Source of the DNA: Punica granatum
Taxonomy: Eukaryota > Streptophyta > Magnoliopsida > Myrtales > Lythraceae
Length of the DNA: 64,000 nt
Assembly: GCF_007655135.1 (NCBI RefSeq)
Contig: NC_045128.1
Coordinates: 15,764,230 to 15,828,229, forward strand
Reading direction: 5' to 3'
Below are positions 57,056-64,000 of this stretch, in pieces. The notes beneath the pieces were generated by a model. That model worked only from the letters and a program-made list of their open reading frames with translations, did no database searches and had not been told where the DNA came from. Made by a program: the position numbers and the translations under genes. The stretch's first letter is position 1. Each line of letters opens with the position of its first letter.

Positions 57056-58949
57056 ATGCCAAGGAATAGCACTTATTCGCGATATGACGATAGCTCTAGT
57101 GACGAAGAGATGGAAATTAGGCAACAGTGGTTCTTCTTTTTGATAATGCAAGTTACATCGGCCGAAGACCAGGTTAGAAGGAACATCCCTTGTAGAACTT
57201 CTCGACTCCAAGGAAGAGAGTACACGCTTGAAGTTTTGGGGAATAATGTTAAATGCTACGATAATTTTAGAATGGAACCATACGTATTTAGCAACCTCTG
57301 TGACACACTTCGACGGCAATGTGATATCAATGATACTAGGAATGGTATCACTATCGAACAGATACTCGGAATGTTCTTATTGGTTATTTCACAAAGTACG
57401 CGATATGCAGTAGTGGTGGAAAGGCACCAACATTCCAATGAGACGGTGTCGCGATCATTCAAAAAAATTCTCCGAGGAATACAAGCCTTAGCACCGGTTT
57501 ATATAAGACAGTGGAATGTTGTTATGCAGCTCGAAATTGAAAATTGTCAACAATGACATTTCTTTAAAGTATGTTTTGATAAGTCAATACTATAATAATT
57601 CATTTCGTAAGATTATATAAATTACATAATTTTGCATGCCCTGCAGGATTGCATTAGAGCTATGGATGGAACCCATGTGGCTGCATGTGTCCCTAAGGAA
57701 AAAAGAGTAGCTTATCGCGATCGAAATACAAAGATATCACAAAAGGTATTTGCCGCTTGTTCCCACGATATAATGTTTACATATGTCATAAGGGTGTTCG
57801 GCATACGATTCAAGAATTTTTTCCGAAACTATCACATTGGAATTATTTCCAGCGCCGCGTGGTGGTTAGTGTTTGCTGATAAATTTTCTATTTCCCAAAA
57901 AAATTCAGCCCTAATGTATTTACCTGTAATTTTCTTTTTGTTATTTCCATAACAATATTATGTTGTTCATGCAGAGTTTCTAAATATTTGGGGAATTTTG
58001 GCTTCATACAAGGGGAAACGGTATCACCCAAGTGATTTTGGTGAGGACAATTTGTCGACAATAAAAAAGAAGCTGTTCAATCAGCGCTACGCATCAGTTC
58101 ATAATGTCATCGAACGCTGTTTTGGTGCAGGGTGGTGAACTGCAACCTTGAGAACATGCAGATTACAGGTAAAACCTACAGAATCTGCTTTGTCAATGCT
58201 TGTTCTTTCCTCGACAAGAAGTCTGCTAGCGTGTTGTGTTTTGCCTTGATGTGTTTGACTTCAAAGTCAAACTTGGAGAACCATTCTGCCCACCAGAATA
58301 GTTGAGGGTGAGGTGGTTGCTTTTGTTTGAACAGCAACATCTTGGGAAAGCTAGACATATTCATTTCCACTAGGAATTTGTATCCAACTAGGTGGAACTT
58401 GAACTTCTTTATCCCATTCATAACCGCCAAGATCTCCTTGAAAGTGGAGTGGTAGTGTTGTTCTGACAGTTTGAATTTTCCACCCCTGTAACCACAGATG
58501 TAGCGTTTGCCATTCAACTCTTCAAGTAGGACCGCTCCCTAGTATTTGTCACTTGCATCTGTCTGAAGGATTCTTTTCCCTGTAGAGGGAATCTGGAGTG
58601 GAGGCAGGGACTGCAGTTGAGCCTTAAGCTCCTTGATCGCCTTTGTCTGATTTGGACCCTAGGCAATGGCGTCCTTTTTCAGCATCTTTTCCAATGGGCG
58701 AGTGAGCTTAGCTATCTTTGGAATGAAGTCTCTGAGGTAGTTGACCGTGCCAAGAAACTGTTGGATTTGCTTCTTGGTAAGAAGAGGAGATTCGCCATAA
58801 AGAAATTGATGCCAAACTTCAAACCGCAAAGGCAAGGACAAATTGCCCTTACTTGTTTTGTGTTGCATAATTTTATTCACCGCAATCATTACCACAACAG
58901 CTTATTTGAGGAGTACGGCGATACTTGGGCGGATTACGATGAATTTTGA
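57056..58949 (+). pseudogene. PIF/Harbinger transposase remnant (HARBI1-like, DDE_Tnp_4 type), split by a viral fragment
   Basis: Exon 1 (57056-57556) has the N-terminal region with NFRMEPYVFSNLCDTLR and a helix-turn-helix-like VSRSFKKIL. After a probable intron, 57650-57790 carries AMDGTHV (first catalytic Asp) and AACSHDIMFTYV. A frameshift near 57795 destroys the second Asp region. 57974-58137 has YHPSDFG and NVIERCFG (third acidic residue region). An antisense pararetrovirus fragment then interrupts the gene. About 58810-58949 resumes with [15 protein letters not shown], the conserved C-terminal LHNFI block. The segment linking ERCFG to the LHNFI region is partly lost. Not functional. Confidence 0.82.
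58133..58800 (-). pseudogene. Endogenous plant pararetrovirus (Caulimoviridae-like) RT C-terminus and RNase H fragment
   Basis: The minus-strand translation shows, in order, [15 protein letters not shown] (RT C-terminal connection), QTDASDKY (RNase H Asp), YHSTFKEILAV and KHNTLADFLSR. This combination is typical of plant caulimovirids rather than of the gypsy RNase H found at 36300 in this window. The frame is broken by stops near 58659-58661 and 58540-58542 and has no gag, coat or movement region. It is an integrated, inactive fragment of about 670 bp. Edges are inferred from where Harbinger coding similarity stops and resumes. A divergent gypsy element is the main alternative. Confidence 0.72.
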
Positions 58950-59686
58950 AATCCATCAGAACAACCAGGAATTCGAATTGAAGTGGACATGAGTAGTCAC
59001 GAAATGAATGCTGTACGTGACCGTATCGCTAATCGGTTATGTCGCGCAAAGAGAAAAGGGTGATGACATACACCAAGATCTTTGTATTTAAAATTAGTAA
59101 CAATACTTTATGTGTTTGGAAATTGATTTTGCCAAATTTTTGTTAAATCCATGCAATTAGTGTAGACGTCTATTTATGTAAATGCCTTATACACGGGCGA
59201 TTTATTTGATAAAGTGTGATGAACAAATGTTTGATCGTCAGCGCATTCGTTATACGAATCTCATCGTGTGGTGCTCTGAGTAAAAATAGTAAAATAGGGA
59301 AGGCATGGAGAAAAAAAAAATTCCACCATATGGAAGCGCATGGGTTAGCAAATAAAAGGATGCCCCGTGGTTTTTCAAGACATGTTGTCAAGAAATACAA
59401 ATTGCACAATGTAAGAAGGCATCGAAAACGGAGAAAAAAAAATTCGGCCATAAGGAAACTTGTTCACCCGTGGCTTATGTTCAAAAGGGCCCCTAAAAAA
59501 TAAAAACCAACACAAACTGTCTATAGCAAGTTCAAATCAAGTGGAGTAAAAAAATGTTTTGAAACCAAATATGACCTAAGATACCTATTGATTTTCCATT
59601 GAGGAATTCACAGTCTCAGTTCTTAGTACTTTCTCTCTCCCACGTGGTAGGATGAATTTTTTGTCCACTCGTCCTCAAAAGATACA

Positions 59687-59694
59687 TGACGTCA
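59687..59694. promoter_or_regulatory. TGACGTCA palindrome (bZIP/CRE-like site)
   Basis: Perfect TGACGTCA about 860 bp upstream of the ERF start codon, 46 bp from a CACGTG G-box. These are known core sites for plant bZIP factors. Use in vivo is inferred. Confidence 0.4.
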
Positions 59695-60132
59695 TGACAT
59701 ATCATTGATCGGTATTGGTGCAGTACTCTTTTTTCGAATCCATGAACTCAAAAAATAAAAGAAAGAAAAAAGAAATATGAAGGATTGCGAATAATTTTAC
59801 TGGCATAAACAAGGTCGTGTCTTTTTATAGTCCCTTTAAGTTTAATATAATAAAATAAAATTTTTAATAATTAATAAGGAATATAAGTAATTTCATAATA
59901 AATATCAAGCATAAAATCTCTTATAAATACGTATATTACTGTATTTCACGTCTTTTTTTATAATTAGAATCGTACTTTGATAAGCGGTTGAGTTGATAAT
60001 CACCCGAGAAAATATTCCGAGGGTCGCAGTGTAGTAAACGGATAGCTGAGTCCCCCACAACCGAGAAGCACCCTGAGATTTGTCGCGTTTCGCATCATTT
60101 AATCCGTGCAGAAAATTCCCCAGTGCCTCCAG

Positions 60133-60138
60133 CACGTG
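60133..60138. promoter_or_regulatory. CACGTG G-box upstream of ERF
   Basis: CACGTG about 295 bp upstream of the TATA box. A known bZIP/bHLH core. Suggestive only. Confidence 0.35.
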
Positions 60139-60428
60139 GAACTTAAGTCATCTTATCCCCACACCTCTGATATATCCAAACCAGGTGCACGAAAGCCCAC
60201 ATCCTTAGACCAAGTGAAAGGGCCCACCTCCTCGCCTTTGAACATATGCGCCCGTTGCACCTAAACACACCTTCAGTCCCCCGCGTTAAAGGTATCAGCA
60301 ACACCGTCAGCACTTTCCACCTGTCACTCACCTGGGTCTTCTCTGCCCTCAACGACGACACCATCCCAAACGCGCCTCTTTGACGTTTGACCCGACCGTA
60401 CCCTTTCGCTTTGATCCCCCCCCACACA

Positions 60429-60436
60429 TATATAAA
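60429..60436 (+). promoter_or_regulatory. TATA box of the ERF gene
   Basis: TATATAAA in the context CACACATATATAAACCTC, 115 bp upstream of the ATG, leaving a 5' UTR of roughly 85-90 bases. Good TATA consensus and position for a plant stress-type gene. Confidence 0.7.
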
Positions 60437-60550
60437 CCTCAGAGCCGCAAATTCCCTCTCCACTTCACAACTCAAAACAACAAGACATCCTCAGCTCAAT
60501 CGAACCCACCAGTGGACGTTTACTCAAAACTCAACTGTCGTTAAAATCAA

Positions 60551-61243
60551 ATGGTCAAACAGTCCCCTGACCCAAAACCTGCTGGCACCACTGAGTCGAC
60601 CGGCTCGGCGTCGTCCTCGCCCTCGTCGTGCAAGTACAAGGGGGTGAGGAAGCGCAAGTGGGGGAAGTGGGTGTCCGAGATCCGCCTCCCCAACAGCAGG
60701 GAACGCATCTGGCTCGGGTCCTACGACTCTGCTGAGAAGGCCGCCCGGGCATTCGACGCCGCCCTCTTCTGCCTCCGTGGCCGCTCTGCTCGCTTCAACT
60801 TCCCCGACAACCCCCCGGACATCGCCGGCGCCCGCTCCCTCTCGCACGCCGAGATCCAGGCCGCCGCCGCCCGTTTCGCCAACTCCACCATGCATTCCTC
60901 CTCCTCGTCAAATGCTCTAACGCAGACACACTCCGAGGACTCCGACCGGTCCACATCCCCCTCGCCCTCCGTGTCGGACGGGACCATGCAGATGGACAGC
61001 GACTTGAGCTTGGATGCGCTAAACGGTTCATGTTGGGACCTACAAACCAATAATAACAACAGCAACAATAATACTACTAACTCCATGGAACTGGATAATT
61101 ATTACCCATCCGAATATGGGATTTTTCAGGGATTCGATGACCTCTCCAATGATTTCTACGTGCCAACTATGGATCCGTCAGATCATGGGGAGGAGAATTA
61201 TGACGGGGTCGTAGCACAAGAGCCATTTCTATGGAATTTCTAA
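60551..61243 (+). CDS. AP2/ERF transcription factor, ERF017-like (DREB-type group II), intronless
   Basis: 230 residues. One AP2 domain at about 28-86: [20 protein letters not shown], then [20 protein letters not shown] and FNFPDN. The WV in the first strand and the YKGVR start fit the DREB side of the family. The MVKQ N-terminus, a Ser-rich 20-27 and 116-142, an acidic middle, an Asn-rich run 167-176, and a C-terminus ending FLWNF resemble Arabidopsis ERF016/ERF017. Such proteins bind GCC or DRE-type promoter elements in the nucleus and regulate stress or developmental genes. Single exon is usual for the group. The start is the first ATG after a TATA box, with no competing in-frame ATG. The gene is GC-rich (especially 60600-60960) against an AT-rich background. 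Exact orthology needs a tree. Confidence 0.93.
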   Translation: MVKQSPDPKPAGTTESTGSASSSPSSCKYKGVRKRKWGKWVSEIRLPNSRERIWLGSYDSAEKAARAFDAALFCLRGRSARFNFPDNPPDIAGARSLSHAEIQAAAARFANSTMHSSSSSNALTQTHSEDSDRSTSPSPSVSDGTMQMDSDLSLDALNGSCWDLQTNNNNSNNNTTNSMELDNYYPSEYGIFQGFDDLSNDFYVPTMDPSDHGEENYDGVVAQEPFLWNF

Positions 61244-61381
61244 GCAAGTAAAATACGCAAATTACTTGTTCTTTTAATTGTTAACTAATTTTAATCGGGG
61301 TCAAAAATCAGGATTCTGGGCAAAATTTTTTTTTATTAGGCCCTGGAGTTTTGAGGGAACCCGACTCAATTCGTTCTCTAT

Positions 61382-61404
61382 GGGGGGGGGGGGGGGGGGG
61401 GGGG
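61382..61404 (+). repeat. (G)23 homopolymer in the ERF 3' region
   Basis: Uninterrupted run of 23 G, about 140 bp past the ERF stop codon. Poly-G of this length is rare in plant DNA and could form a G-quadruplex. It could also be a sequencing or assembly length artefact. Confidence 0.75.
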
Positions 61405-63670
61405 TGGACCCATCTTTTTGGCACGGTCATCCTACAGATCCAAAAGTTGTAGTTTTTTTTTTTTTGGGAATTATAGTATACTGAAGCCAAAAGTTATATC
61501 TTCATATTGTAATTTTTTTTTTCAACATTCTTCTGAATGTGATCATCACATGAGAAATATAGTGGAAGATATTTTTTTCTTTTTTGTTGAAAGGGTTTGG
61601 TGAAAACATTAATTAGTCGATGATTGAACAGAGGAAATAGCTACTTCTAGACCATGACATGTGGAAAGTTCTGGGAGTCTTCATACTGGATATGGTGTCT
61701 AATAGATTAGTGCCATATGTTTATCCTCATTAACTGCGAGCATGGCCAAGGTAGTTTAAACGCCGCTATCCAGTGAACAGTCGATGAATCACATCATCCA
61801 GCATTAAATTTAACACTGTACGTCCTCCGAGCCGCGTTTCTCTTATGAGCACAAACACATGGACTCACGATTGACTTGTGGGCCAGAATGACAGTTCGAG
61901 GTTGGTTCCCTTACTCTTAATTTGAATGATATTCCTTTTTTGGTGTCTATTTTAATATTTAAATTTCAACGGATCGACTAATTCAAGAAAACTATTCAAA
62001 GGACTTTTTGTATCTTGTAATATTCCATACTTGTGGCAAACTAGGGATTTGTATATATCTCTCAAGATAATCATGTTTTTCTTAGGAATTTGCGAAGTCG
62101 GCCTACGAAAAGGTAAACTCTCTCAATCAATGATTTTCTCAATTTAAATATCTGGATTCGTAATCATGTTTAAGGAAAATAAGTGATGAACTGCTTAAAT
62201 AAACTCTTATTGGTAAAATGATAGTGTAATTTAATGAACATTATTGCCGTGGAGCCTACATAAGGGAATTTTCTAAAACAAAAGGTAAAGATAATTACGG
62301 GAATTGAAATTGAGATTGACTCAAGTTCTTTGTTTAGTTGGACATTCGAAGAAGTCTAGAATAAGATGATGATAAAAAGATTCTAAAAAGATAAATTACC
62401 CTTGATTTAAAATAAGATATTATAATACTAAATATTAAATGTCACGAAAAACAACCTCCGATGATCGTTGCCACTCAGGTGACCGTCGCCTCCACCACTA
62501 TTGTTAGGCAACACCTCTAAGCCTTCGAGTGACCCCTCCCGGCGGTCATGGGACTAGAGGTGTCCACTATTCTAATTGACGCCCAAAACCGAACCGAACC
62601 GAACCTAACGGAAGACAAAATTCAGCTCGGTTTCATCGGGGCACAGTAAGTTTTTGCCTTCCTAAGAAAATTCAAATATTTAACTTGGTTTATTTCAGGT
62701 TTTTCCTCTTTCAATTTGGTTCACGTTAGTGAAATTTAAAACCAAATAAATTCACCCACCGAGAAAAAAAAAACAGATAAATTCGAGTTGGTTGAGTCGA
62801 TTCGATTAGGTTCGGATTCACCCGGTTGGGCGCCTCCACTTGGCATGGGAAGGCCCCTGAGAGTGGAGGTTGGCTGGCACCAGTGGCGGAGGCCACGGGG
62901 GGTAGAGTTGGCTGAGTTTTGAGGGTGTTTTAGGTATTTCATTACTCGGCCTACTCCCCACGAGATTAGAATCCCAAAAGTTGACTTCGGGGTTGGGCCC
63001 GGGGGAGACGGGGTTGGAGAGAAAGGTATGAAGGAAGAGATGGGTTGGGGGTTGGCGTGGGGCCGATCTGACGTGGAATGGAATGGCGATTAACCCCTAA
63101 GCTCAACCAAATTAGGGAACAGCAGGGGACTAGCTTTTATGGCCAGTGCATATAATTCTTCAAGTCTCCATTATTAATTTAGACACAAATTTTCACAACT
63201 ATTAAATTAATTTTAGTTTTGTATTTTTCTGTAACAAATGGTAGAATTAAACCTCAGAGAACTCGAAATATCTTCTCATTTCGGCTCACTCCAACTCCTG
63301 GAGGACGCTATTATCGGTATAACACCGACTTAACATTAACTTTATTTTCTTTATCAAAGGAAAAAAGAAAAAAAACATTTCAAATAAGAAATAGGAAAAC
63401 TTAAATTGGCAAAATTAAAATAACAAAACAATTTTAAAATATTGATTCATGTACATATATTCGCACATTCATAAATAAAATTAACGCAATAAAGTAGAAG
63501 ATCTCATGACTATAGACATATTTATATATTCATAAATGGATATACGTATATGAGTATTTATCAATCATATATTATTAATGTATATATAGCACATTCAACC
63601 AATATATATGAGAATTATTTATCAAACCAAATTTTCTTAAAGTAGACTGATATATTTAAGATATCATGTG
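61405..63670. other. Intergenic sequence downstream of ERF
   Basis: No gene recognized. Contains a short CCGAA repeat (62586-62606, AACCGAACCGAACCGAACC) and a GC-richer stretch (62810-63090) with no conserved protein in any frame. The ERF 3' UTR lies at the left edge. Confidence 0.4.
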
Positions 63671-63692
63671 AAAAATATATTGCAGATAATAA

Positions 63693-63869
63693 CAACATGT
63701 ATTGGTTCAAGTGATTCGACACTTGTTACCGTTACGGAAAGTCTCGAGTTCGAGTATTGTGGAAGGGAAATTCATACTGTAAGAGCTTTACTTCTCTTAG
63801 TGGACCGACCCGCCTCGAACTTGATTAATCAGGGCCCATTGGGCTTTTAATTACTAGAGCTCACACCCA
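63693..63869 (+). mobile_element. tRNA-derived SINE with ~22 bp target duplications
   Basis: Flanked by AAAAATATATTGCAGATAAT at 63671-63692 and its one-mismatch copy at 63870-63891. Internal CTCGAGTTCGAGTATTG (B box), GTGGACCGACCC, and GGGCCCATTGGGCTTTTAAT near the 3' end. Typical SINE length of 177 bp. Confidence 0.78.
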
Positions 63870-63891
63870 AAAAATATATCGCAGATAATAA

Positions 63892-64000
63892 GAGTAGAAA
63901 ACTCTATGTTGATAGGAAACTGTATATTGAAATTATATCATTAAAAATTCTTAAAATTTTTAAAAAATACAATATGTTAATATGGTGGCGTGCGAGGACT
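63892..64000. other. Window edge, nothing recognized
   Basis: AT-rich sequence continuing out of the window. Confidence 0.3.

Larger units (their letters stand above)
58950..60428. other. Intergenic sequence and ERF promoter region
   Basis: The first part may be the 3' region of the Harbinger element; the 95-residue frame at 59216-59503 is basic but unrecognized. GACCTAAG preceded by TTGAAACCAAATAT near 59560-59580 could be an element end. From about 59600 onward the sequence is promoter-like, with CACGTG at 59641-59646 and 60133-60138 and TGACGTCA at 59687-59694. Confidence 0.45.

Noticed and set aside
59216..59503. 95-residue Lys/Arg-rich plus-strand frame
   Set aside because: Resembles no family I know and lies in decayed Harbinger-region sequence; support too weak to call a gene.
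60524..61086. Minus-strand frames within the ERF gene
   Set aside because: Antisense shadows produced by high GC content; no motif.

Overview
This window is nuclear DNA from a flowering plant, almost certainly a eudicot. It is AT-rich, one gene has 15 exons with canonical GT-AG introns, it carries a plant-specific AP2/ERF gene, and it is full of plant transposon families (MITEs, Helitron, Ty3/gypsy, PIF/Harbinger, tRNA-derived SINEs and an endogenous pararetrovirus fragment). I cannot name the species from sequence alone.

Only two intact genes are supported. (1) A minus-strand 15-exon gene (15556 to 3535) encodes an 805-residue DEAD-box RNA helicase of the MAK5/DDX24 type (plant RH13), a presumed nucleolar 60S ribosome-biogenesis factor. 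Its frame stays open through all 14 introns. Its large introns carry a ~600 bp foldback element, a SINE with target-site duplications, a purine-rich foldback and a MITE. (2) A plus-strand intronless AP2/ERF transcription factor of 230 residues (60551-61243, ERF017-like) has a clear TATA box and bZIP-type palindromes upstream. It is a GC-rich island.

The 45 kb between them is a transposon graveyard with a readable history. 16.1-18.7 kb: a LINE reverse transcriptase remnant broken by a MITE, then an LTR-element remnant with a tRNA-Asp-type primer site. 18.7-31.0 kb: a ~3.5 kb segment present twice in direct orientation, each copy holding about 15 units of a 90 bp tandem repeat with paired TGATAA/TTATCA boxes, on either side of a 5.3 kb GC-richer LTR-like block. 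32.4-33.0 kb: a second tandem array with a 96 bp period. 34.06-39.80 kb: a complete but dead Ty3/gypsy element with 5 bp target duplications, initiator-Met primer site, five nonsense mutations, one frameshift and a damaged reverse transcriptase active site; it lies between two older direct repeats of about 520 bp. 41.4-49.8 kb: an ancient tandem duplication. One copy contains a Helitron (with a nested foldback element) and the other preserves the empty Helitron site; MITEs and a local ~510 bp duplication with an expanded GA microsatellite can be ordered in time. 55.0-58.95 kb: a decayed PIF/Harbinger gene pair (Myb/SANT-like partner and transposase), with the transposase split by an antisense endogenous pararetrovirus RT-RNase H fragment.

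I see no operon, CRISPR array, rRNA or functional tRNA gene. The best candidates for something undescribed are the 90 bp array element, the viral fragment inside the Harbinger transposase, and the Helitron with its paralogous empty site.
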